The notes: generated by a model not told the origin, from the sequence alone. A stretch of DNA of 64,000 bases from Bacteroidota bacterium (GCA_020161355.1 JAIUOF010000013.1:30154-94153); one strand, 5' to 3'. Shown: positions 17,121-27,499, counted from the stretch's first letter. Numbers and translations are program-made.

Positions 17121-18830
17121 TTAATAGCCAGGATTCTGCTTATATAAGCCATTGGTAAAGGTAATCTCTGCCTGAGGGATTGGCAGGTATTCATCTCTTC
17201 CGGCTGTAAATTTGGCAGTAGCTAAAAATGTCCTTCTGGTTTTTTCCTTTTCAACATACTTGTTAAGCGTTTGCTCAGCGATACCCCATCTAACTAGGTC
17301 GAAAAACCTTGATCCTTCTGTTGCAAATTCCAAGCGTCTCTCCCATTGAAGTGCTTTAAAGGCAAAATCCTTTGTCCAATTGTCTCCAGAATAAGGTTTG
17401 GTGTTGTAGCTTGAGGCAAATGTTCCATCAAGTTTTTTCAATCTGCCGGTACTTTTTGCAGCTCTGTTTCTAATTTGGTTTATCAAGGGCAGTGCTTTAT
17501 CTTGTTCTCCCAATTGAATATAGGCTTCTGCTTGCATTAAGAGTACATCATCATATCTTATAATGTCATAGTTTTTCGCAGTTCCCATAAATGGCCCCAA
17601 CTTGAAATATGAACTACTTGAAGCTAGCTGTTGAAATCTCATGGTATGAAAGTTTCCATATACTCCCGGATCACGAACCCAGCTATTACTAAACAACTTG
17701 GTGTTATCATATTTATATACGTGACCATCAATACCTACTGTATGATCCAATCTTGGGTCAACAGTCTGCTTACTTAAATCGGCATTAGAATCATTGAAAG
17801 TATCGAAATTTGGCCATCCGTTGGCGTCAGTTGTATATGCATTTACCAGATTCTGGCTTCCGGCATGAAACCCACAACAGCCGTATTGAGGAGCTCCGTG
17901 AGGATAATTCAAACCATCTTCGTAACTCATTCTTCCGGCAGTAGTACCATCATTTACGGTAAACTGAATTGCGAATACTGATTCAGGGCCATTTTCCGTT
18001 TCAGGAACAAAATTGTCAGCAATATCATCACTCAATCTATATTTTCCAGATGAAATCACTGATTGAGTAAGGCTTACCACTTCTTGCAGTCTTGTTTTAT
18101 TGATATTAACAACCTTATGGCTCGCATCTTGTTCATAAGCCTGATAAAGTCTGAGTTTTGCCAAATAGGCCTGGGCTGCATACTTGTTTGCTCTACCTAT
18201 TTCTGATTGATTGGCAGGAAGGTTATCAACCGCAAATTGAAAATCCGCAGCGATTTTATTCCATGACTCATCATTTGAAAGTGTATTAGACACTTTCAGG
18301 ATTTCTTCATCTTTAGCGGTTTCATCAAAAATTGGAATATTTTTGTAAAGAATCTTCATTGTGAAATAACTATGAGCCCTTAAAAATTTTAGCTCTGCCA
18401 ATCTTACCTTTTTATTTGGAAAACTCGCTTCATCAAGGTTATTCACAGCTCTAAGAGCTACATTTGCTCTTGAAATAGACTTAAAAAGGTTCTGCCAGGT
18501 ACGAGTGACAAACGCCCCCATAGTTGGAGTTACGAGATTATAATGTTCCAAAGCATCAATTTCGCCTACGTCACCTGTTCCTCCACCACCTTTATAAGTA
18601 TCATCAGACCTTACCGAACCGTAAGCCCACATACTATAAATAGGTCCAATCATATCACCATTGCCAATGGCAGCATAAGCAGATGTTACAAGCCCTTCCA
18701 CAGCAGTCGGGGAGGTAAGATCTGAGGAGGAGAGCACTCCCTTAGGGGTATAATCTAACATGCTTTCACAAGAGCTGAATGCTATCATACCAGAGGTAAG
18801 TATTGTTATTATTATTATTTTATTTTTCAT
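17121..18830 (-). CDS. SusD-like sugar-binding lipoprotein
   Basis: 569 residues from the ATG at 18830. The lipobox is in MIAFSSCESMLDYTPKG, a start seen in many SusD/RagB proteins. The helical TPR-like core (EASFPNKKVRLAELKFLRAHSYFTM) and the C-terminal AEAYIQLG, LINQIRNRA and ERRLEFATEGSRFFDLVRWG are family hallmarks. It sits on the cell surface over the SusC channel and binds the glycan. An in-frame start at 18872 overlaps susC but gives a poor N-terminus. Given its neighbours the ligand is most likely a fructan. Confidence 0.93.
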   Translation of the reverse strand: MKNKIIIITILTSGMIAFSSCESMLDYTPKGVLSSSDLTSPTAVEGLVTSAYAAIGNGDMIGPIYSMWAYGSVRSDDTYKGGGGTGDVGEIDALEHYNLVTPTMGAFVTRTWQNLFKSISRANVALRAVNNLDEASFPNKKVRLAELKFLRAHSYFTMKILYKNIPIFDETAKDEEILKVSNTLSNDESWNKIAADFQFAVDNLPANQSEIGRANKYAAQAYLAKLRLYQAYEQDASHKVVNINKTRLQEVVSLTQSVISSGKYRLSDDIADNFVPETENGPESVFAIQFTVNDGTTAGRMSYEDGLNYPHGAPQYGCCGFHAGSQNLVNAYTTDANGWPNFDTFNDSNADLSKQTVDPRLDHTVGIDGHVYKYDNTKLFSNSWVRDPGVYGNFHTMRFQQLASSSSYFKLGPFMGTAKNYDIIRYDDVLLMQAEAYIQLGEQDKALPLINQIRNRAAKSTGRLKKLDGTFASSYNTKPYSGDNWTKDFAFKALQWERRLEFATEGSRFFDLVRWGIAEQTLNKYVEKEKTRRTFLATAKFTAGRDEYLPIPQAEITFTNGLYKQNPGY

Positions 18831-18868
18831 TTCTCTGTTTAAATTAAATTTCAAATTCATTTTTAGAA

Positions 18869-21800
18869 TCAAAAGAATGCGTTAACGCCTAATGTAAATG
18901 TTTTTGGAATTGGAACTGGATCAAGATCTATTCTCTCTGGATCGGGGCTCAAATAACTTTTACTTTTAAACCAAAACAGGTTTTCTGCCATTCCATAAAC
19001 TCTCAGATTAGATAAGACTTTATTAGGTGTAATATTATAGCCCAATTGAATATTCCTCATTTTGAAATAGGAAGTATTTACAATAAAGTAATCCGAAGTA
19101 CGTCCTTCACCATTATTATCTTTTAGTGTCAAAGCAGGTACATTAGTATTGGTATTTTGTGGGGTCCATGCATCAAATACTCCGGGCCCTACATTCTCTC
19201 TGCTTCGCATAAGATTATTGAATACTGTATAAACATCAAATCCTTCTCTCCCGGCAACTCCTGAGCCAAATAATGACAAGTCCAGTTTCTTATATATCAA
19301 ATCTACTCTAAGACCATATTCCATTGCTGGCAAAGTAGTTCCTATCCATGTTCTGTCAAGATCATCAATCTTTCCATCTTTGTTAATATCTACATATTTT
19401 ATCCTGCCGGGTCCTGCTCCAACTTGTGCAGGGGCAGCATCTACCTCAGATTGGGATTGGAATAAACCATCAGTTTTATATCCAAAAATATCAAATTGGG
19501 AGTGTCCAATAATTGTATTGACAAGGTTGCCGGCATAAGCTGGACGAACATTTTCAGGTAATTCAGTAATTTTATCCCTGAAATGAGTAAAGTTGGCCGT
19601 AATATTATACCTAAGGTTATTATTTGTATTTCCTTTATAGCCTATTACAAACTCCCAACCTTTATTTGATTTCGAAGCTCCATTTACTGCTTTGGTTTGT
19701 CCTTCGCCCAAAGTCGCAGCTACAGGCGGGGTAATCAATATGCCTGATGTTTTTCTTGTGAAATAGTCAAATGATCCAAAGAGTTTATCTTTTAATACTG
19801 CGAAATCAATTCCCATATTTAATTCATCAGTGGTCTCCCATTTCAAACCCGAATTTGCCGCCTGAGTTTGAACAAATCCCGAAGGCAGGGTACCTCCGTT
19901 GGCTCCTGAAAGCGAATAAGCTGTACCTATATTCATATATTGTTCCCAGAAACCTCCAACCAATTGTGCCTGAGTAGTTCCATATCTTGTGTCAAAAAGT
20001 CCAAATCGTGCAAGGTCACCTATTTGCTGATTTCCAACTCGGCCAACACCTACTCTGGCTTTTAACTCGCTAAATACTTTATTGCCTTCCATGAATTTTT
20101 CTTTATCAATTCTCCATCCGGCAGAGGCAGCAGGGAAAATACCAAATCTGTTATCGGCACCAAACCTTGACGAACCATCTCTCCGAACAGTAAGTGCCAA
20201 AAGATATCTGTCAGCATGGTTATAATCTATTCTTCCAAATTGAGAAAGCAAGCTGTGACCCGTAGAACTACCAGTAAGCGTGGTATTTCCCGTTCCTGCA
20301 TTCAGTGTAAAATAATCTTCAGTTTGCAAAGCATAACCTTCTTTTTTGCTGAACTGATAATCCAGATTGGTTTTGATATATTCAGTTCCTATCAGGAATT
20401 TGAAATCATTATTTTCATTCAGTTTGTAATTATATCGTGCTGTATTTGACCATGTGGTGCTCAAATAGTGGTTTTGATCGTATGCCAGACTGTTTGTAGT
20501 TCTGTTGAAAGCTCCTTCCGAAAAGGTCGGAGTTATAACTTTATTTAGAAATGTAGCATTGTCTGCACCTAAATTTGATTTTATAAACAAATTCTTTATT
20601 GGCTGAATTTCTAAGAAAATATTTCCAAATGTACTCAGTCTGTTAGCCTTATTCCATTTGGCTATGTCCTGCATGTGAAGTGGGTTGTTTCTATCAGAAT
20701 ACCCACCGCCTGATGCACCGGCATATGTTGCTCCATCTTTTTGATAAACCGGTATGGTCGGTGCCAGGGTTACTGCAAGAAATGAAGTGGCCGCACCTCC
20801 CAAATCTCTTGCTGTGAGTGTCTCATTTGAATTGGCGATTCTTAAATTAATACCAAATCGGGCTTTATCATTAAATGCTCTTGTCAAGGCATTAATACTT
20901 CCACTTAATCTCTCATAACCAGTAAATTTTAACATTCCGGTATTTTTCAAATGACCTAAGTTAATTTCCAGAGATGAAAATTTATTTCCATAAGAGGCTG
21001 TTAAATCGTTTTTATTTACAATTCCTGTTTTATACATTACCGACTGCCAGTCAGTATCTCCTGCCGGAGTATTCTGGTCTCCTCCCACGAATGGCTTTAC
21101 AGTAACACCATTAAGTACAGGATTAGAAAAGTTTTTATTCCAATCAAAATTGTAAATTTCTCCATAACCTGCTGCAGGATCTTGACCATCATTTACAGAA
21201 GCTTGCCAAAGTGCTTTACCTCTATCAACTGCGTTTAACATAGTAAATCTCATGGATTTTTCTGATTGTGCCGAAATACTTGAGTTAAACTGAAACTCCA
21301 CTTTTCCATTTGTATCTCCTCCATTTTTTGTGGTCACGATAATTACCCCATTGGATGCTCTGGCACCATAAATTGATTCCGCAGAAGCATCTTTGAGTAC
21401 TTGCACCGATTCAATATTTGCAGGATTCATATTCTGAAAAACCTCTGGCCTGGTGGTCGGAATACCATCAATGATATATAATGGATCATTATTTCCTAAA
21501 GTATTTGCTCCTCTAATCAGTATTCTTCCATTTGAGCCATTGGGAGAGCCATCTTTCTCAATATATAAGCCGGATACTCTACCCTGGAGTGATTGCATGG
21601 GATTACCCGAACTATTATTCTTTACGGGTTTTAAATCCACTACAGCCACAGAACCTGTTAAATCAGTTTTTTTCTGTGTGGTATATCCAACTACTACAAC
21701 TTCACTCAATTCAGCCCCAGGAGCCAATTCAATCAAAAGATTATTTTGATTTCCTTCGACAACTACTTCTTTTGGCTGATAGCCCACAAATGAAACATTC

Positions 21801-22012
21801 AATACTGTACCTTCCTTAGGTATCTCTAAACTGAATTTCCCGTTTACATCAGTTGATGTACCTTTTGTAGTGCCTTTAATAATTACACTGGCACCAATTA
21901 GATTGTCATTTATATCGCTTCCTTTTACAGTCCCCGTTAGGGTTCTTTGGGCAAATGCCAGCTGCAGAGAAAGCAACATTGCAATAAAAGATAATAAAGT
22001 TTTTTTCATCAT
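18869..22012 (-). CDS. SusC-like TonB-dependent outer membrane transporter
   Basis: 1047 residues: signal peptide (ends LQLAFAQ), a CarboxypepD_reg-like domain (about 23-105, RTLTGTVKGSDINDNLIGASVIIKG), a plug domain (about 115-230, with QSLQGRVSGLYI and ILIRGANTLGNNDPLYIIDG), then a 22-strand barrel ending in FTLGVNAFF with a terminal aromatic residue. It imports oligosaccharides captured by the SusD partner, driven by TonB. The two genes abut. It starts 37 bp after the fructokinase stop, so it belongs to the same operon. Confidence 0.95.
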   Translation of the reverse strand: MMKKTLLSFIAMLLSLQLAFAQRTLTGTVKGSDINDNLIGASVIIKGTTKGTSTDVNGKFSLEIPKEGTVLNVSFVGYQPKEVVVEGNQNNLLIELAPGAELSEVVVVGYTTQKKTDLTGSVAVVDLKPVKNNSSGNPMQSLQGRVSGLYIEKDGSPNGSNGRILIRGANTLGNNDPLYIIDGIPTTRPEVFQNMNPANIESVQVLKDASAESIYGARASNGVIIVTTKNGGDTNGKVEFQFNSSISAQSEKSMRFTMLNAVDRGKALWQASVNDGQDPAAGYGEIYNFDWNKNFSNPVLNGVTVKPFVGGDQNTPAGDTDWQSVMYKTGIVNKNDLTASYGNKFSSLEINLGHLKNTGMLKFTGYERLSGSINALTRAFNDKARFGINLRIANSNETLTARDLGGAATSFLAVTLAPTIPVYQKDGATYAGASGGGYSDRNNPLHMQDIAKWNKANRLSTFGNIFLEIQPIKNLFIKSNLGADNATFLNKVITPTFSEGAFNRTTNSLAYDQNHYLSTTWSNTARYNYKLNENNDFKFLIGTEYIKTNLDYQFSKKEGYALQTEDYFTLNAGTGNTTLTGSSTGHSLLSQFGRIDYNHADRYLLALTVRRDGSSRFGADNRFGIFPAASAGWRIDKEKFMEGNKVFSELKARVGVGRVGNQQIGDLARFGLFDTRYGTTQAQLVGGFWEQYMNIGTAYSLSGANGGTLPSGFVQTQAANSGLKWETTDELNMGIDFAVLKDKLFGSFDYFTRKTSGILITPPVAATLGEGQTKAVNGASKSNKGWEFVIGYKGNTNNNLRYNITANFTHFRDKITELPENVRPAYAGNLVNTIIGHSQFDIFGYKTDGLFQSQSEVDAAPAQVGAGPGRIKYVDINKDGKIDDLDRTWIGTTLPAMEYGLRVDLIYKKLDLSLFGSGVAGREGFDVYTVFNNLMRSRENVGPGVFDAWTPQNTNTNVPALTLKDNNGEGRTSDYFIVNTSYFKMRNIQLGYNITPNKVLSNLRVYGMAENLFWFKSKSYLSPDPERIDLDPVPIPKTFTLGVNAFF

Positions 22013-22049
22013 TCTGTTAAGTTTTAGTTACACATTTTTAAATATTTAA

Positions 22050-22955
22050 TTATAATTCGCTCATTTTGAGTCTTTTACTTATAAAATACAGAACATCCTG
22101 TTCATTAACTTTTGGTATTGCTCCCTCTTGCTGAGCTACCATTGCACCAGTGGCACAAGCTTTGGTCAATGCCTCCTGAATTGGTACGTTTCTAAGGAAG
22201 TTGGAAATAAATGAAGCTAAAAAGGAGTCCCCGCTACCAATTGTATCTTTTACATCCACCGGGAATCCTTCATTGAAGAAAAACTGGTCATCATGGTACA
22301 ATACTGCACCTCGCTCACCAAGTGTTACACAAATTGTTTTTATTCTAAACCGTTCAGAGATACCTTCAATTTTATTTTGTTGAGTACCAGTTTTGTCAAA
22401 CCATCCTGAAACAATTTCTAATTCATCTTCATTAAGTTTGAGAAAATCAGCTTGTTCTAGTAAGTACCTGATATTTCTTTTTTCAAAAAATGGCTTCCTG
22501 AGATTAATGTCAAAAACACGATATTTTGATATGCTTAAAAGTTCTTTTAATGTATTAAAAGTTACTGCTGATCGGGCTGCCAGACTACCAAAAATCAAAC
22601 ATTCTGCTTTGCGGGCTATTTCCAGAGTATCTTCGGTCAATTCTATATAATCCCATGCAACTGGCTCAACAATCTTATAAGTAGCACTATTTTTATTATC
22701 AAGATTAACCTTGACAACACCGGTTAAGTGTGTTTCACTTTTTTGAATATACTGAGTGGACACATCGCAGCTATTGACAAAATCCAACAGTTCGATTCCC
22801 AAATCATCGTTGCCAACTTTACTTATCAAATTCACATTATTGCCAAAATTCTTTAAATGAATGGCAACATTCATTGGGGCTCCACCAGGCATTTTTCCTG
22901 TCGGTAACATATCCCACAGCATTTCTCCAAAACAAACTATTTCTTTATTTTCCAT
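22050..22955 (-). CDS. PfkB-family fructokinase
   Basis: 301 residues. The N-terminus IVCFGEMLWDMLP and PGGAPMNVAIHLKNFG match bacterial fructokinases. The C-terminal PfkB signature is DTIGSGDSFLASFI with the catalytic Asp in GSGD. It phosphorylates fructose with ATP. I choose the ATG at 22955; a TTG at 22970 extends it by 5 residues into the end of the porter gene. The location between a sugar porter and susCD/GH32 fits its job: trapping imported fructose. Confidence 0.93.
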   Translation of the reverse strand: MENKEIVCFGEMLWDMLPTGKMPGGAPMNVAIHLKNFGNNVNLISKVGNDDLGIELLDFVNSCDVSTQYIQKSETHLTGVVKVNLDNKNSATYKIVEPVAWDYIELTEDTLEIARKAECLIFGSLAARSAVTFNTLKELLSISKYRVFDINLRKPFFEKRNIRYLLEQADFLKLNEDELEIVSGWFDKTGTQQNKIEGISERFRIKTICVTLGERGAVLYHDDQFFFNEGFPVDVKDTIGSGDSFLASFISNFLRNVPIQEALTKACATGAMVAQQEGAIPKVNEQDVLYFISKRLKMSEL

Positions 22956-22959
22956 TTCC

Positions 22960-24276
22960 TTAGTGAGCAATGATTATTTGTTCCATATTTTCAAGTGTTT
23001 TCCCTTTTGTTTCTGGCATTATTTTCAAAGCAAATACTAATTGAAGGACCATCATAAAGGCAAAAAAACTGAATACTAAACCTCCACCGAAGGTTTCGGC
23101 GATATAAGGAAAAGTAAAAGTGATAATGGATGCCATAAGCCAATGGGTAAAACTTCCTAATGCCTGCCCGTTTGCCCTCACTTCATTTGGAAATATTTCC
23201 GAAATAAATACCCAGATAACTGCACCTTGTGAAAAAGCAAAAAATGCTATGTACACAAATAAGTAGAATGGAACATTCATGCCCATATTTTTTGTATAAA
23301 AAGCTTGAGCTACAAGAATTAGGGTAAGTATTAGCCCGCTTGATCCGGCAATCATTAAAACTTTACGGCCAAATTTATCTATTAGTGTAATCCCAAATAA
23401 GGTAGAAACTAAGTTGATTAGGCCTATTCCTGCTGAAGATAGTAAGGCTGAATCTTTCCCTATTCCGGCCATTTCAAAGATCCGTGGGGCAAAATATATA
23501 ATTGCATTTATACCGGAAACTTGATTGAAAACCGCAAATAAAACCGCCAGCAATATTGGTTTACTATATACTTTTTGAAACAAGTTGACTTTAACTTTTG
23601 ACCTTGTATTTTTTATAGATTCAATTATTTTTTCGGCAGATTCACCATCAATTGTTATTAAGATTGTTCTGGCAGTGGAGATATCTCCTCTTTTCAAAAT
23701 CAACCATCTTGGACTCTCTGGAATAAAAAATACTGTTATTATAAAGATTAGTGAAGGAAGAGCCTGGACACCCAACATCCATCGCCAGGCATTTTCACCA
23801 ATTCCGGAAAGTAGAAAATTTGACAAATAGGCCATTAGGATGCCAAAAACAATATTGAATTGAAACATGGCAACCAATCTGCCTCTTTTTTGTGCCGGGG
23901 CAATTTCAGATATATATAAGGGTGCTACAACAGAGGACACGCCTACTCCAAGACCTCCAAAAAATCTGAAAATTAAAAATATTGGCCAGTCAACCGCATA
24001 AGCTGTTCCAACTGAAGAAATTAAATAAAGTAAGGCAATTATTAAAAGGGAGATTTTTCGCCCAAATTTATCTGCTGGAAATCCCCCTATTATTGACCCT
24101 ATTACTGTTCCAATCAAAGCGATAGAAACAGTAATCCCATGCTCAAATGCATTTAAGTGCCAAAGCTTTTGAAGTGTTTGTTCTACTCCCGATATTACTG
24201 CCGTATCGAAACCAAATAGAAAACCTCCCAGGGCTGCAGATAAGGACCAGAAAAAAATCTTTAAATTTTGATTCAT
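22960..24276 (-). CDS. Sugar porter (MFS, sugar:H+ symporter family)
   Basis: 438 residues, twelve membrane segments. Sugar-porter signatures: FGFDTAVISGVE in segment 1, GGFPADKFGRKISL, RFFGGLGVGVSSVVAPLYISEIAP, PESPRWLI before the middle loop, and PETKGKTLE at the end. It is expected to carry fructose (or a short fructoside) across the inner membrane. First gene of the operon, preceded by a -7 element and a perfect inverted-repeat operator. Confidence 0.93.
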   Translation of the reverse strand: MNQNLKIFFWSLSAALGGFLFGFDTAVISGVEQTLQKLWHLNAFEHGITVSIALIGTVIGSIIGGFPADKFGRKISLLIIALLYLISSVGTAYAVDWPIFLIFRFFGGLGVGVSSVVAPLYISEIAPAQKRGRLVAMFQFNIVFGILMAYLSNFLLSGIGENAWRWMLGVQALPSLIFIITVFFIPESPRWLILKRGDISTARTILITIDGESAEKIIESIKNTRSKVKVNLFQKVYSKPILLAVLFAVFNQVSGINAIIYFAPRIFEMAGIGKDSALLSSAGIGLINLVSTLFGITLIDKFGRKVLMIAGSSGLILTLILVAQAFYTKNMGMNVPFYLFVYIAFFAFSQGAVIWVFISEIFPNEVRANGQALGSFTHWLMASIITFTFPYIAETFGGGLVFSFFAFMMVLQLVFALKIMPETKGKTLENMEQIIIAH

Positions 24277-24304
24277 TGTAAACTTTGTAAAGTTTTTGAT
24301 GAGT

Positions 24305-24312
24305 CAAAATTA
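24305..24312 (-). promoter_or_regulatory. Candidate -7 element (TAATTTTG) of the fructan operon
   Basis: On the minus strand TAATTTTG fits TAnnTTTG, 28 bp before the porter ATG; a TGTTTT tract about 20 bp upstream may serve as -33. Confidence 0.5.
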
Positions 24313-24340
24313 TTCTGATTGTATTGGGGAAAACATCAGG

Positions 24341-24372
24341 ATTGAATCAAATAATATCAATTTTGATTCAAT
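24341..24372. promoter_or_regulatory. Inverted-repeat operator upstream of the fructan operon
   Basis: Perfect 11-bp arms ATTGAATCAAA and TTTGATTCAAT, 10 bp apart, so the arm centres are 21 bp (two helical turns) apart. It lies just upstream of the expected -33 region of the porter-led operon and 93 bp from the end of the regulator gene. This is a good candidate for the site bound by the AraC-type domain of the hybrid regulator at 24465. Confidence 0.7.
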
Positions 24373-24464
24373 TATACAATCTACTGTAAATTAACATTTT
24401 ACGAAAAAAAACAACTCTGAAGTTCGAATTAATTATAATTTTGTAACAAAATATTTCACTAATG

Positions 24465-27179
24465 TTACCCATTGCTATTTTTCCAATCAGTAGGTGTTTG
24501 GTTGGTTTTTTGTTTAAAGAATGTTGTGAAATAGCTGGGTGTATTAAAGCCTAATTCATAAGCAATTTCAGCAATATTCAGTTCTTGTTCCTTTAGTAAA
24601 ATTTTGGCTTTTTGGAGCTTATATTCGCCAATATAATCTGCAACATTTTTATTAGTTAATGCTGAAATTTTTCTAAATAACTGAACTCTGGACATACCCA
24701 GCTCCTGACTTAATTTTTCCACCGAAAGCGTGCTATCTTTAATGTGTTTATCAATTAATGCCTCAAACTCATATAAAAATCTGCGTTCGCCTTTTTGTAA
24801 GTGATTTGAGGTTAATATTTCATTAGAAAAACGTTTCCTCATTCTATCCCGATTTTCAATCAAGCTTTTTATTTTTTCTTCCAAAAGCTGTTGGTTGAAT
24901 GGCTTCATTATATATGCATCAGCTCCGGCTTTTGTACCTTCAATCTGGCTTTCAATCTGACTTTTTGCTGTTAATAAAATAACTGGGATATGAGAGGTTC
25001 TGAAATCAGCCTTTACTTTTTGAGTTAAGGTAAAACCATCCATTCCGGGCAACATTACATCACAAATAATAACATCAGGAATGTAAGACAATATCTCTTC
25101 CCATCCCTTTTCTGCATTATCTTTTGCAACTACTGTATATGTGGTTGCAAGTTTTTTTGTCAAAAAATTGTTTAAATCATGATTATCTTCGATTAGAATT
25201 AGCGTGTTTTCAAAAGATCGATTTGGTTTATTTTGTTGGATTAAAGTTTCCGTTTCTTCAAATTCAATATTTAACCTTTGTTCAATAAGTGTATTTTTTT
25301 CAAACAAATTTTGATTGATTTCATTAAGGGGTAAAATTATCTTAAATGTAGTTCCTTTCCCTTTTTCAGAAGATAGATTGATTTCTCCTCCATGAAGCGA
25401 AATAAACTCATGAGATAATGCTAAACCTAATCCCGTTCCTAATGAAATGTTTTTGTTACCTCTGTAAAATAAATCAAAAGCGTGCTCTTTATCTTCTTCA
25501 TTCATCCCAATTCCATTGTCAGCAACGTTTATCTCAATTTTGTCAATATTTTTCAAAATTGAAATATGTATAAGACCACCATCGGGGGTATATTTAAAAG
25601 CGTTAGAAATAATATTGAACAATACTTTATCTAATTTTTGAATATCAAAGCATGTTGTTAATTCTTTGAAGGGGGTCAAAAATTGCAAATCAATTTGTTT
25701 TTGTTTGGCTTTTACTTTAAAATCGTCAACAATTTCCCTGATAAACCCGACCAAATCATGGTTACTCAATTCAATTTCCATTTTTCCTGCATCCAATTTC
25801 CGCATTTCAAGCAATTGGTCCACTAGTCCTAATAAGCGATTTGCATTTTTATGAATTAATTTTAATGTTGAAATAATTTCCTTTTTATCAGAACTATTTC
25901 TTTGAATTAAATCTTCTGTGGGAGTTAAAATTAGGCTAAGCGGAGTTTTAAATTCGTGTGAAATATAAGAGTAAAACCGCATTTTATCCTCGGTAGCTTT
26001 ACTTGCAAGTTTTGAGACTTTCTCTATTTCATTTTTTTGTTCAAGTATGGCTTTGTTCCTTTCCTCCAAGGTTTTATTTGAGCGTTGTTTTTCTTGCAAA
26101 AGGAAAAATAAAAAGACTCCCAATATTATCACAATAGTAAGTAAAGCACTTATAAAATATAGTCTGTTTCGTTGAGAAGAATATGTTCTGTTTAAATCAT
26201 TAATCTTAATAATTTCTCGATCTATTTCTTCCTGTTGCTCTTTTATTTTCTGAATTTGAGAGAGCATTATATCTACGTTTTCTGAATTAATTACATTAGT
26301 TAAAAGCTTATTGTCTTTATTGTAAGGTTGTTTATTTAGAATTTTTACCGCAGTTTGAATCGCCTCCGCCCCACCGGTAGGATAAAGTAAAGTGGCATTT
26401 AAGGTTCCGTTTTTAACATCTTGAATCCCTTTAGTTACGGGTATAGCATCGATTCCAACAAAAAATAAATTTTTTGTTTTCCCGGCTTTTTGGGCAACAT
26501 TAAAAGCCGAGCTTGCTAAAAAATCAGTATGTGCAAATACAATATTAGTTTCCGGGTATTTTTCTAATATTTTGGGCAATTCTGTGTCAAGAATTTCTAT
26601 CCCATTTCTAACTTCAATTGAATTGACTATTTTTAGATTACTTGTGGCTGAAATCGCATCAATAAATCCCTTGTTTCTTTCAATGGCAGGAGAAGATGTC
26701 ATCTCAAGTTGAACCTCTAAAATATTTCCATTCCCTCCAAATTTACTTGCGATATATCTTCCGGCTGTTTCGCCGATTTCATAATTATCAGCACCAACAA
26801 ATGCCGTATAATTGTTAGAATCAGTTTTTCTGTCAACAAGAATTACAGGAATCCCTGACTTGTAAATTTCATCAATGGCTGAGGTAAGTGGTTTTGCTTC
26901 ATTAGGTGTAATTATTAGTAAGTCAAATTTCTTTTTAATTAATGTTTTTAATTGATCTACCTGTTTGTCTGTATTACTATAAGCCTCAATTATTTCCATT
27001 TCTATTTCAGGATGAAAAGCAAGTTCTCTTTTCATTTCGCTATTCATTACGTCCCTCCATTCATCATGACAACATTGAAGGAACAAAATTCGAAACTTGG
27101 GTTCCTGTTCATGTTTACATGCTACAAATTGAAATGCTATAAAAAGTATAAGAAATAAGAGTAAATTTTTCTGTCTCAT
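24465..27179 (-). CDS. Hybrid two-component sensor/regulator with periplasmic sugar-binding domain
   Basis: 904 residues. Order: lipoprotein-like signal (VAC21), a type I periplasmic binding domain like those of ribose/LacI proteins (about 28-300, with NEAKPLTSAIDEI and PVILVDRK), a coiled segment, a membrane segment (340-361), HisKA with H408 in SYISHEFKTPL, HATPase (DNGIGMN, GTGLGLAL), a receiver with D707 in IICDVMLPGMDG and K759, and an AraC-type HTH (about 805-900). The layout is that of the fructose-sensing regulator of the Bacteroides levan locus, so fructose is the probable signal. It likely binds the inverted repeat at 24341. TAGATTTG stands only 4 bp before its ATG, so the mRNA might have almost no leader. 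Confidence 0.93.
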   Translation of the reverse strand: MRQKNLLLFLILFIAFQFVACKHEQEPKFRILFLQCCHDEWRDVMNSEMKRELAFHPEIEMEIIEAYSNTDKQVDQLKTLIKKKFDLLIITPNEAKPLTSAIDEIYKSGIPVILVDRKTDSNNYTAFVGADNYEIGETAGRYIASKFGGNGNILEVQLEMTSSPAIERNKGFIDAISATSNLKIVNSIEVRNGIEILDTELPKILEKYPETNIVFAHTDFLASSAFNVAQKAGKTKNLFFVGIDAIPVTKGIQDVKNGTLNATLLYPTGGAEAIQTAVKILNKQPYNKDNKLLTNVINSENVDIMLSQIQKIKEQQEEIDREIIKINDLNRTYSSQRNRLYFISALLTIVIILGVFLFFLLQEKQRSNKTLEERNKAILEQKNEIEKVSKLASKATEDKMRFYSYISHEFKTPLSLILTPTEDLIQRNSSDKKEIISTLKLIHKNANRLLGLVDQLLEMRKLDAGKMEIELSNHDLVGFIREIVDDFKVKAKQKQIDLQFLTPFKELTTCFDIQKLDKVLFNIISNAFKYTPDGGLIHISILKNIDKIEINVADNGIGMNEEDKEHAFDLFYRGNKNISLGTGLGLALSHEFISLHGGEINLSSEKGKGTTFKIILPLNEINQNLFEKNTLIEQRLNIEFEETETLIQQNKPNRSFENTLILIEDNHDLNNFLTKKLATTYTVVAKDNAEKGWEEILSYIPDVIICDVMLPGMDGFTLTQKVKADFRTSHIPVILLTAKSQIESQIEGTKAGADAYIMKPFNQQLLEEKIKSLIENRDRMRKRFSNEILTSNHLQKGERRFLYEFEALIDKHIKDSTLSVEKLSQELGMSRVQLFRKISALTNKNVADYIGEYKLQKAKILLKEQELNIAEIAYELGFNTPSYFTTFFKQKTNQTPTDWKNSNG

Positions 27180-27499
27180 ATAGCAAATCTAACATTATCG
27201 TTGGTAATTGACTTTAAAACTTTGAACAATTAATTTCAATAATGTTACATTACCTGGATTCTTATTTATTTAACACTTTTCTTAACACGAAGCCCATATA
27301 AATAATCAATTGGCCATTGCTCAGGATTAGGCCAAAATCAAAATGTATTAAAGGATTCTGGTAAATAGAATGATGCAGCAGCTGGAAGTGGAGGTAATTT
27401 TATTGTTTGATTTTCGTAAGTTTTACTTTGATTTTTGTTTCATGCAAGGACAATTGTTCCACTATTTTTGCTCCAAAAATAAACATTCAATTCTAAAAA
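27180..27499. other. Gap between divergent genes
   Basis: 320 bp, AT-rich. It must hold the promoters of the regulator (minus) and the barrel-like gene (plus). At 27300-27322 it carries the second copy of the direct repeat seen at 15303. No gene is supported. Confidence 0.5.
27300..27322. repeat. Direct repeat near the right edge of the fructan locus
   Basis: AATAATCAATTGGCCATTGC with flanks, 21 of 23 positions equal to 15303-15325 in the same orientation. The two enclose the whole fructan locus, about 12 kb. Confidence 0.35.
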
